This document shows positions 10,897-20,239 of a DNA stretch of 64,000 nucleotides, piece after piece. The stretch is from Argentina anserina. Taxonomy: Eukaryota > Streptophyta > Magnoliopsida > Rosales > Rosaceae. Under the pieces are notes generated by a model. That model was not told where the DNA came from. It did no database searches and was given only the letters and a program-made list of their open reading frames with translations. Position numbers and translations under genes: made by a program. Positions within the stretch are counted from its first letter, which is position 1; each line of letters starts with the position of its first letter. The stretch spans positions 16,511,001 through 16,575,000 of the forward strand of contig NC_065874.1 in assembly GCF_933775445.1 (NCBI RefSeq), read 5' to 3'.

Positions 10897-11663
10897 CTGG
10901 ATTGTTTGTTTTCTATTGACCAGTCGTCTATTTGTTGACATTTATAAAAAAGTAAGGTTTGACATCATCGTTGTGTTATAGTTTAGGTGGCCACCGCAAA
11001 TATATTTATCGATGATAATCTAATTCAAATACCAATCTCACTTAATTTATCAAGAATTCTCAATTCTCGTGAGTGGTTTTGAATGTTGGAGCATCCCCCA
11101 ATATCGTCTCTTCTAAGACGGACCTATAATCCGGATTTATCTCGTGAGATGAGTTGGTTTGAGATTGCCATGTTAAAGAGATTCATTTGTGCCAAGTTTA
11201 CCCTCTTCTTCAAATAAGAATCATTCGAACTTAATGGTCTACCTCGCTTCTGGGCAGGGATATAAGACTAGTTAGCCGTCCTGGCTGTACTTCATCCAAC
11301 TGGGATGACATGTTCTACTGGGACGTATGTCCTTGCAGATACATTTGCAGTAGGTATATGATCTCATCACCTTAGCTATATCAGATGAAGCGTGTGTCAA
11401 GCATAATTTGTGACACTATATCTAGAATATTTTATACTTCCATATTACATGTGAGATTTTAGGGATCAAGATGAGACATTGTGGGGATGTTTGAGCGTTC
11501 ATCAGAAACTATGACTTTCTTACCTCCCCTAATGGTGGGAAGACTGTCTCATTATAGTGATAATCCGCAAATATAGTGGTAAAGAGATCGTATGTCAAGG
11601 TCTCTAAAAAGAACATAATGGATTGGACACATAATCGACAAGTATGTCCATCATTTGTTGAGG
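10897..11663 (-). pseudogene. copia-1 integrase C-terminal/spacer segment, decayed
   Basis: The minus-strand segment near 11640-11509 holds DLFTTIFADYHYNETVFPPL, which matches the DLFTARFADCHFDETVFPPLG stretch after the integrase core in plant copia elements. Further on, SDIAKVMRS resembles the linker between integrase and reverse transcriptase. The reading is continuous with 14343 onward once the solo LTR is removed (RTNLGL next to QQMMDILV). Stops occur throughout. Confidence 0.75.
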
Positions 11664-14342
11664 TGTCGCGCCCCTGACCCGATGTCGGTGGAATACATAT
11701 ATTTAACGTCAGATCCAAGGCATGTGTGAAAAATAAAATAAAATAGACTAAAATACATTTACAAAAATCCTTTTAAAATAAAACAATTATAATAACAAAA
11801 TTTATTACAAAAAATAACTCCTTGTAACTAGCTCAACCCTTTTGCAACTATCACAGTTAGTCTTCTCGTTCTATCGTACCTCGTACGTACCTGAACAAGA
11901 AATCTATAGGGGCTTACGCTTAGTAGGGCCATACCTCTTTAGGTTAATCTTATCGTTATTACCATCACAAGTTCTTAAATAATAACAAATAAACAACAAT
12001 GATGCAATGCATGGCTACAAATGGACTTCTTCCACTTTATTACTTGATGTTAGACCATATATCAAAAACAGGAAGAGCCTACACGTCTCATACCGTGTAC
12101 TTTACCCATCTTAGGTGACTAATGTTTCTGACACATAAACTAACCGCCGGTAAGATCTCATCGCATAAATGCCACTTTTGCTAGTCGTCTTGTTAATCTC
12201 ATAGTCTTCCAATCCGAAACCCGATAAGATCATTTTATCGACTCCGCGTCGAAGGGGCATACTTTCCCCACATTTGTGCATGTTAGGCTGACCATAGATT
12301 TTAGCATGTCCCATGAGAAAAGTCAACTACGCAAAAGACATTTTTTTTCTCTCAATCTCATATTAAGCTTTCCACATTCTCATCTCTCAAATGCCTACTC
12401 ACCCTACCTCTTAATGAAGTATGTATGCCAATTGAATATCAATGATGATATTAAAATATACATGCTTTTATAGAAAGTAGTAACCGATCATATAAATCAA
12501 CGATCACAAAAACTTTTAGTGAAAGCAGTAACAACCAAGAGTTATATCAACCAATGACACACAATTGCCGATTTCAAGTATAAATTATAATTATCAATTT
12601 AAATACGAGAGATATTTGAGAAACCCTATTTGAAAAGTATCTCCCGCTACGCGCATTAATTCTAACATCATTATTCTTCTACTTCTGGAAGTGCCAAATG
12701 TCACTATACTTGCACCAACTCCTTCATCTAAGAAGATAGGCAAATTACTTCACATAAGTGACGATCTCGTTACAGCTTGGAAGTACATGGTCTTCATATC
12801 GGGTGCACGTCCATTAATTGCTAAGGACACCTAAATGCCTTCACCGTTTCTCTGATAATTCTTGATTTAATGTACTCCAATTCTAGTTCTGTGATAGTCA
12901 CTGCCACACTTCCCTATTAATTAAACAAAGGTACACTTTCCTTATTTTCCTACAAGTCTTCATATATACTGAAGACACACCAAGTCATCTTAACTCAATC
13001 CTTTTGTTATTGCATATATCAATATGATCACTCATTTCGTCTCATTGCCTCCTTGGTAATGTTGCTTTGTAGGTACAATCATTAATCAAACCTTATATGC
13101 CCAATCATGCTACATGAAAAGCTTATCAACGAACCCGAACCCAACTAATATACTCTGCTCATAATGAATAATCAAACACTATATGCATCCATTGCAATAT
13201 TATATCTCATAGCTTCCACCATCCACACTAAACTCCATCACAGTACAATAATTTTACCTTGCTATCCCCAACCAACATAAAAATAGAGACCATTCAATCT
13301 TTCATATATTCTATATATCAGACGTAACCAACACCATTACACCAAAGCTCATAATCAATTTCACGTCAAATGAACCAGAACATCCAATCTCCCCAGAAAC
13401 CCGAACTGAACAGTAAAACCCCGAACCTTCAATACTCAAATCTCAACTTTAATCCAAAACTGAATTCAAATAACAGAAGATCAACTTGAATAATAGCACC
13501 ACACAACCGTCATACACAGTAGTCACATACGGTGGTTACGCCGTCCAAGAACCCATTTTCCTCCAATCTCAACCAAACTCTACTTATGTCAATACGTAAA
13601 ACCCAATGAATTGACTACCTTTGGTACCTGAGATTAATTTGAAGATCGCCATACAACACAGAACCCACGCCATGAAGCTCAGAACTCACCCAACTTTATT
13701 TCTCCGTCGCAGAAGCTTCCTTGAGGACACCGAGATCATAAAATTGAAGGTAAGAATGAAAGAAAGCTAGAGATACCAGTGAGAAACCTCACCAATCGGA
13801 ACTGTCACCACATTCTCTCCTTCAATTCTCTGTAACCAGACCTCTCTTTGAAAAAAAGTAAAGACACCGGGATGACCACGACCTTGAAACAAGTTACGAC
13901 CGCCCGGTGATAAGTCGGTAACGGCCAGACGCCGAGGAACTCCTCCCCACTTCATCGACTTGCAGGGCTTTTGTTCCCATCCAGATCCAACTAATATATA
14001 GTCATATACAACGGTCCAGATCTAATATACTAAACCGACTTAAGCACATCGACGACTCAAAATTAACGATTAAAAATCTATTTTTAAATAATCTTTGAAT
14101 AATACCAACTTAAAAAAATTATTAAAAATAGTTTTGATGTCCCAACGATATTTCATAAAATCTCACGAATTCGTAATGATCTCTAGTTTAATTCTACGGG
14201 TACGAAAGTCAGAATTTGACAAACTAAGATTTTGAATGAATTTTGAAAAGCCAAAAATGGTTTAAATAATAGATATTGAAATAAAATAGCTCAAAAATTA
14301 TTTCATTTCAAAAATAGAATTACGAAGTTCAAGGATATTACA
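11664..14342 (-). mobile_element. gypsy-type solo LTR, 2679 bp
   Basis: Read on the minus strand it begins TGTAATATCC and ends CAGGGGCGCGACA, like the Tekay/Del-type LTR at 61884 (TGTAATATCCCGG). The flanking 5-mers TGAGG (11659-11663) and TGAAG (14343-14347) are one mismatch from a perfect TSD. It sits inside the copia-1 integrase, and removing it rejoins the coding sense. No internal region, primer-binding site or Pol is seen, so it is best read as the product of LTR-LTR recombination. Short open frames inside it look fortuitous. Confidence 0.72.
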
Positions 14343-15339
14343 TGAAGACCCAAATTTGTACGTTGTGACCGAATAATTGGCACTAAAACTGCAAACCTAA
14401 ATATGCGTAAGTACGAAACATCATATTCATACCGAGTCACTAGGTGTAACGTGATGATAAGGTAGTAGTGGGCCTCAACTGGACCAACATTGCCGCATGC
14501 AATAGCATAATCCCACGCAAAAATTAGAAACTTAATGTGCATAACCAAGATTCTATTTACAATACCATCTTGGGTGTAAACATAGGGAAATGTATATTTA
14601 ACATTAATCTCAAGGGATATACAATAATCATCAAATGACTTTGATGTAAACTCTCTGGTATTATCAAACCTTCAACACTTTATGGGATAATCTGATTGGT
14701 GAACGCTTAATTTTATGATCCGGGTAGGAGGTTAGCAGAAGCAACAATTCTTGTGGACAATACTATAACATGTGATCACTATGTCGATGTGTTAACCAAA
14801 ATTATTTAATTGGTCTTCGTTTTGATTGGATATGTCCACTAAAAAAAATTTCTCTTGCATTATGTGCAGTACTAGGTAGTGTATATAGTAGTCTTTGCAT
14901 ATGATGGTCTAGTATTCATAATGAGCAAACTCACCATAATTTGAAATTAATGGCAAGACCCTTATTTAGAAGGAGATGTTTGTGTGGTAGGTTGGAGATA
15001 TGACATATTAGATTTATACATGGGAGTCCCAAACAAGGATGCCATAGAGGGAATTTGCTCAAATCAATTAGCTTCTACCTAACAGATTTATATTAGTCCA
15101 ATGTATGTTTCTAGTCATACACTAGGAGTATTCAAATATAATTCTCTCATTTTATTTACTAGTTTCAACGTGATAAATGTTACGTTAGTTTGAATATCCT
15201 TAATACTTAATAACATTCTTCTGAAACGTAAAGATATTAGGCCTCCTTAATGGCAAGTTCACTACCATAGACAACATAACATGGGTCTTTTCATGACTCT
15301 CAAGTTCGATTGACTGTATATGATTGTCATTGAGGTATG
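14343..15339 (-). pseudogene. copia-1 integrase segment, decayed
   Basis: The minus strand around 14520-14350 reads VTRYEYDVSYLRIFRFAVLV followed by RSQRTNLG, matching the VTGYEPDVSHLRIFGCAVYV...RTKMGPQRR stretch of copia integrase. Sequence to 15339 is more degraded. The plus strand has no gene. Confidence 0.75.
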
Positions 15340-15616
15340 AGTAGGAACAGGGCCGGCCCTGAGGGAGGGCAGCCAGTGCTACCGCACTGGGCCAGGGCCC
15401 AAAATTCCAATTTTTTTTTTGTTTGTCTATTTTTTCATGTGTAGTCTGGAGCTTTTTCTTTCCCTTCGGTTACTATCTCAGTATCTCCTTTCCTATCAAG
15501 TCCAGTGGATTCGGCTTTACTCCAATCTCAGTATCTCCTCTCCTATCTCAGTATCTCATCTTCGGTTTCTTTGTTTTCTTTGATTTCGATCTATAATTGG
15601 GTTTACAATGGATTAA

Positions 15617-15887
15617 ATGATGCAGGAACACGCAGCTGAGAACGTCTACATCAAGGTTTCCCAATTTCCGAAGGGGAAATTACATTCATTCTTTTACGAT
15701 TCTTATGATGCCTGGATCCGAATGATGACGGTTTTTCTTTGTTCGATATGTCTTGGATTGGTATTAAATTAGTGTTGTTTGACTTTTGTGTTTGTGTCTG
15801 AAGAAAATGGAGAGGGAGAAGCTGGAGAAGCTGAAGCAAAAGGCTGCTAAAGAAAGAGCTGAGAATGAGAAAGTAATTGCTGATAAG
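15617..15887 (+). pseudogene. captured exon pair, possibly from a mitochondrial ATPase-inhibitor (IF1)-like gene
   Basis: An exon-like segment 15617-15655 (MMQEHAAENVYIK, followed by a GTTTCC donor) and a second one 15804-15887 (KMEREKLEKLKQKAAKERAE..., preceded by TGTCTGAAG and followed by GTAC) are both in phase 0 and join into one helical, lysine/glutamate-rich peptide. The AENVYI + KMEREKLEKLK pattern resembles what I remember of plant F1Fo-ATPase inhibitor-like proteins. That identification is tentative. The second donor site is split by the Gag-only copia. A further acceptor-bounded open segment at 19037-19150 (TKLKDVIEAEDIRSWKK...) may belong to the same or another captured gene. The package sits in a hAT element, so it is a gene-capture product and not a working gene. 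Confidence 0.4.
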
Positions 15888-15891
15888 GTAC

Positions 15892-16384
15892 TGTAGTGAA
15901 TCGGTCAACAAGTTAGTCAGAGAAACAGAACAAACACAGCAAACCAAGAGAAACAACCACAAAGAAAAGAACACAGGAACACAGATTTAAGGTGGTTCAG
16001 CAAATAGCTTTGCCTACATCCACCGGACAGGAACACACACTTCCACTATATTAATAATGGGTACACAAGAAAGACTAAGAAAACAAGAACTCTTCTCTTC
16101 CTATCTTTCTCCTCTCTGCCCTCTCTCACCCTCTAACCGAGAATGGAACACACTATGCTCTTTGTCTCTGTGATGCCTAAACCTAGAGCATAACCCCTCC
16201 TTATATAGCCATAAGGACAAACATGTTTCCTCACCAAATAGGAATCATATTCCTAATAGTGGTAGGCTATAAAGCCTCCTCCTTCTACAAGTAAACCATC
16301 ATCAATAAGGATTACATATCCTTACCGGAACACCATACTCTAAGAAACAATCTTAGGAAAAACACATGGGCTGGAAACCCAACA
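15892..16384 (-). repeat. 3' LTR of the Gag-only copia (493 bp)
   Basis: Minus-strand start TGTTGGGTTTCC, end CGATTCACTACA. Nearly identical to 17927-18419. Differences seen: AACAAACAC/AACAAGCAC, ACAGGAACAC/ACAAGAACAC and CCTCTCTG/CCTATCTG. Confidence 0.95.
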
Positions 16385-16396
16385 ATCTCCCCCTCC
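16385..16396 (-). other. polypurine tract of the Gag-only copia
   Basis: The minus strand reads GGAGGGGGAGAT immediately before the 3' LTR. It primes plus-strand DNA synthesis in LTR elements. Confidence 0.85.
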
Positions 16397-16465
16397 AGAC
16401 CATGAGGGAGGTACACCGGCGCGATTCCATCACCGGGAGTCCGCCCAAGCTGACTTGATGCAGAA

Positions 16466-17872
16466 CTATGTGGTTGGAGCATGCAGCTCCCCCTGATCAG
16501 GCTCCCCCTGATCGAACAACTCATCACCATGTCCCTGTTGGTGGAACAACTCTTGACCATCTTCACCCTGGTCAGAAAACCCATTGGAAAATGACATTTG
16601 GGACCACTTTTCCAGAACGCCTTTCTTCCTTATATCACCGTCACCATGACGCCGTATGTCCGAAGAAGTATCACCCATTGCACTCAAGTCATCTTTATAC
16701 ACCAAGCTATGTGTCTTGTACAAGGAACGACAAAACTCTCCACTAGCAACGTCCAACGATCGATTCGTCAGCTTCCACTTCCCATCACCAATAAACTGGT
16801 GGAAACCTTGCCTGTCAAGAGCACTTGCAGACAGTATGTTGACACATAGATCCGGAACGTGTCTCACATCCTTCAATGTCATATGGTAACCCAGATCAGT
16901 CTCGATGCAAATATCTCTTATTCCTGAAATCTTGGAGTAGCTTGAATTGCCCATCTTTAACATCCCAAACTCACATGTCTTGTATGTAGAAAAGAGCTCC
17001 AAGTTGGAACTAACATGACAACTTGCACCCGTATCTACGAACCAATCATGACCCTTGTCACCCACATATAGACATTCTTGTAAAGTAAGAAGCTCATCCG
17101 AAACATCTGAAATACAAGCAGTATAGCCATTATCTTCATCTTGGTACTTGCTTTTCTTTTTGTTTTGTTTCCACTTTCGACACATCCGCTTCATGTGGCC
17201 CTTCTCGCCACAATAGTGACAATCACCACTAAACCTTTGACCCGAATTCTTGCCTTTACCCTTCACATAAAGGGCTCTTGCGTGCTCATTGTCTGTGCCA
17301 ACACTTTTTCTTCTTTGTTCTTCGTTAAGCATGTTATCCTTAACGGTATCCATAGACAATACACCATTAGACGCAGAATTACTCAAGGTCACCACGAAAG
17401 TTTCCCAACTATCCGGCAAAGTTCCTAGCAGCAGCAATGCGAGTAGCTCATCATCAACCTTCATACCCATTGTCGACAACTGGTTGGTCACATTCTGGAA
17501 ATTGTTCAAGTGCACAGCCACACTAGTATCGTCATCAAACTTCATGTTGACCATCTCTTTGATAAGGAATGCTTTCTTCGCAGCGGTCTTCTTCTCAAAG
17601 AGGGACTCCAATATCTTCCAGAGTTCTTCCGCATCAGTTTCTTTCGACACATGGTGAAAGACGCTATCATCAACCCATTGCCTTATCGTACCAACTGCTT
17701 TCCGGTGCAACTTTCGCCACTTCTCATCAGTCATATTGGTTGGCTTTGCAGCCACACCCTCTATGGCCTCATGCATATCCCTACAATAGAGGATATCCTC
17801 CATTCTTGGCTTCCACGTCACCCAATTCTTGTGGGTGAGTTTGATCATTGTGCCTTTCACATCATCATCCAT
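16466..17872 (-). CDS. Gag-protease polyprotein, copia type, 468 aa, intact
   Basis: The product would form the virus-like particle and cut the polyprotein. Residues about 1-190 are a UBN2/copia Gag capsid domain (W17, ..EELWKILESLF.., LLLGTLPDSWETF). C218-C221-H226-C231 (CHYCGEKGHMKRMC) is a CCHC zinc knuckle for RNA binding. Residues 278-285 (FVDTGASC) are the aspartic-protease active site. Residues about 330-390 (KDVRHVPDLCVNILS to SGEFCRSLYK) match the segment leading to the Gag-pre-integrase region. The frame then runs into an unusual hydrophilic, repeat-like tail (DQGE..., GDGD) and stops where integrase would begin. The start at 17872 is the first ATG after the primer-binding site. No stop or frameshift occurs in 468 codons, as expected for a recent insertion. 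Confidence 0.93.
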   Translation of the reverse strand: MDDDVKGTMIKLTHKNWVTWKPRMEDILYCRDMHEAIEGVAAKPTNMTDEKWRKLHRKAVGTIRQWVDDSVFHHVSKETDAEELWKILESLFEKKTAAKKAFLIKEMVNMKFDDDTSVAVHLNNFQNVTNQLSTMGMKVDDELLALLLLGTLPDSWETFVVTLSNSASNGVLSMDTVKDNMLNEEQRRKSVGTDNEHARALYVKGKGKNSGQRFSGDCHYCGEKGHMKRMCRKWKQNKKKSKYQDEDNGYTACISDVSDELLTLQECLYVGDKGHDWFVDTGASCHVSSNLELFSTYKTCEFGMLKMGNSSYSKISGIRDICIETDLGYHMTLKDVRHVPDLCVNILSASALDRQGFHQFIGDGKWKLTNRSLDVASGEFCRSLYKTHSLVYKDDLSAMGDTSSDIRRHGDGDIRKKGVLEKWSQMSFSNGFSDQGEDGQELFHQQGHGDELFDQGEPDQGELHAPTT

Positions 17873-17910
17873 TCTGACAATACCGATTCAGCCGAACCCA
17901 ACCTTCAACC

Positions 17911-17924
17911 AGGCTCTGGTACCA
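17911..17924 (-). other. primer-binding site of the Gag-only copia
   Basis: The minus strand TGGTACCAGAGCCT matches the copia consensus TGGTATCAGAGC (initiator tRNA-Met 3' end) with one transition. Confidence 0.85.
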
Positions 17925-17926
17925 CT

Positions 17927-18419
17927 TGTAGTGAATCGGTCAACAAGTTAGTCAGAGAAACAGAACAAGCACAGCAAACCAAGAGAAACAACCACAAAGA
18001 AAAGAACACAAGAACACAGATTTAAGGTGGTTCAGCAAATAGCTTTGCCTACATCCACCGGACAGGAACACACACTTCCACTATATTAATAATGGGTACA
18101 CAAGAAAGACTAAGAAAACAAGAACTCTTCTCTTCCTATCTTTCTCCTATCTGCCCTCTCTCACCCTCTAACCGAGAATGGAACACACTATGCTCTTTGT
18201 CTCTGTGATGCCTAAACCTAGAGCATAACCCCTCCTTATATAGCCATAAGGACAAACATGTTTCCTCACCAAATAGGAATCATATTCCTAATAGTGGTAG
18301 GCTATAAAGCCTCCTCCTTCTACAAGTAAACCATCATCAATAAGGATTACATATCCTTACCGGAACACCATACTCTAAGAAACAATCTTAGGAAAAACAC
18401 ATGGGCTGGAAACCCAACA
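17927..18419 (-). repeat. 5' LTR of the Gag-only copia (493 bp)
   Basis: Matches 15892-16384. On the minus strand it lies upstream of the coding frame and so carries the promoter. The minus-strand TATATAAGG, at plus-strand 18236-18244, is a plausible TATA box. Confidence 0.92.
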
Positions 18420-19884
18420 GGTACGAATCGTAACATTGATATCACTTTATGATGAAATTGAAGAAATTTGGTGAGTTTTTTTGTGTTTGTTTGGTGCAAG
18501 TGAGACTTCCAATTTAACACCGATGGCATTGTACAATGGGAAATCACCCTATTCCTCCCCTTCTCCCTATGATATCTTGTCTGCTCCTTTTGATATGTAT
18601 AGACAACTTTATGAGAGGTTACAAGGTCAGAATTACAGTACTATGTTTGATGTTTTGTAGTGATAAGTAATGTTCAATGTTGATCATCAACCCATTTCTG
18701 TACAAGGTTATGATAGCTTGTTGCTGTGTTACCTTGTCAAGTCCTATATGCTCCTTCTAGTATTACTCTACAAAGTTATGATAGCTTACTCTTAAAATGG
18801 CATCATTTCTGTCTACATATATGTAAGCCTGATTGCTATGATTATTTTTCTACAGGTGTCTGCATTTCTCCATTTCAAACCCCATCTGCCTCTCCTGTCA
18901 CTCATGTTCAACTTTATAAGAGTTTTTGAGGTTAGACTTGAAAGTGTTTCTTTAAATGCTTTGTTTGTGATCTATGGTGGTCTATGTTACCTTGAAGGTT
19001 AGACTTGCTGTTTTTACTTATCTATTTATTTTTCAGTACGAAATTAAAAGATGTAATAGAAGCGGAGGATATTAGGAGCTGGAAAAAATTGCCAATGGCA
19101 AAGTTCGAGGCCATAGTTTGGTATGTTTTGGGTGAAGAAAATGTTAGATAGGCTGACCGCCGATTGGTGATTATCTCTCTCTCATTCTTATTCTTCTGCA
19201 TAATACTGCCTTACTTCATTAATCTGCAGTCTGCACTCAGTGATTTTAACTGATCCTGCTCTGCGTGTTAGTTGTTAAACAAAGTCTTACAAGATAATAC
19301 AGGATGCTAAATTTTGCTACTTTTTTTTTGGTAAAAGAAGAGAAATTTTTCCTCGTAAATCTTCACTATTATCCTTGCATAAGTTCATAAAATGGTAAAA
19401 TGATTTTGGACCACTCTGATCAGAACTTTTCGCTCATCAGGTTCTATACTTCTTAAATAGAGCAGACTTTACTGAATTATTCCTAGGATTATAAATGTGT
19501 TGCACTGTTTTGAAGATCTTCAGATTTTAAAGAGAAATGTTAACCCATAACTGTTAGTATTGTAGGTGATATCGTTGTTTAAATCTCAATCAGTGTTTGT
19601 GATATGAGTAATACCTATGGCTTTACTGATGGCGTTTGTTGGTTTCAAGTGGCATCTTACCCATTAAAAGTAATCATGAAACCAACTTTTTGGATATAAT
19701 TTCCAATGCTTTGATTACATTATGTTCAAGGCTAAAGCTCCTACGGCTTTGTGTATAATTAACCATCTGCAATTATTTTCTGGAAATCATGTTTACTGTT
19801 TTTCTTGTCAAACATGAGGCACTTTAAACATATTCTATGAAAGTAAGCAATTTCCACTGGATTCTATGCACTTATTCTTGTTTT

Positions 19885-20140
19885 GGTTGATATGGCAATT
19901 TCTCAATTGAAAACCAGATTTGAACAAATGGAACTTTTTGAATCTATGTTTGGCTTCTTATTTGATGCATCACGGTTGATTGTATTGGATGATGAATGAA
20001 TGAAAAATTGTTGTCTAAACCTTGAAAATGCTTTGAAACATGGTGAGAATTGTGATATTGATGCTAAGGTTTTACTTTCAGAATTGCAAATATTCAGGCG
20101 TGGGGATGAGCCTCCTAGCATTGCACTTGGCTATGTTCCA
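19885..20140 (+). pseudogene. hAT transposase remnant (DUF4371/ZMYM1-like type)
   Basis: The plus strand reads MAISQLKTRFEQMELFESMF, then GFLFDASRL, a stop, then MKNCCLNLENALKHGENCDI followed by DAKVLLSELQIFRRG. The FEQ...GFLFD...LEN.L.H....DID...L..EL pattern is typical of the C-terminal third of plant hAT transposases annotated as zinc finger MYM-type protein 1-like. Only this part remains, with at least one stop. It points to the autonomous family that supplied the ends of this element. Confidence 0.72.
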
Positions 20141-20239
20141 ATCCCCGAAAAAAAAATTTGTTTTTTTTGTGTGTGTAAAGGCCCATTTTTTTTCTTCGCA
20201 CTGGGCCTCAAAACCCTCAGGGCCGGCCCTGAGTAGGAA

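Larger units (their letters stand above)
15892..18419 (-). mobile_element. young non-autonomous Ty1/copia element encoding only Gag-protease
   Basis: Two 493-bp LTRs (15892-16384 and 17927-18419) differ by about three bases by eye. TSD GGTAC is perfect (15887-15891, 18420-18424). On the minus strand the 5' LTR is the right copy. Two bases inside it lies TGGTACCAGAGCCT, complementary to initiator tRNA-Met. The polypurine tract GGAGGGGGAGAT abuts the 3' LTR. One complete 468-codon frame lies between. Integrase, reverse transcriptase and RNase H are absent, and there is no room for them. All cis signals are intact, so it should be mobilisable in trans by a full-length relative. Confidence 0.93.
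15348..20231 (+). mobile_element. hAT element with captured exons and transposase remnant
   Basis: Perfect 8-bp TSD AGTAGGAA (15340-15347, 20232-20239) and an 18-bp perfect terminal inverted repeat CAGGGCCGGCCCTGAGGG, itself containing the palindrome GGGCCGGCCC. The length is 4884 bp, of which 2528 bp is the nested Gag-only copia. It carries a transposase remnant near the right end (19885-20140) and exon-like segments on the left. The rest (about 18425-19036 and 19150-19880) is intron-like, AT-rich sequence. It inserted into copia-1. Confidence 0.9.

Noticed and set aside
18523..18660. 45-codon frame inside the hAT element (MALYNGKSPYSSPSPYDILS...)
   Set aside because: The composition is protein-like and it may be a captured exon, but it is too short, has no known domain and no splice context I could establish.
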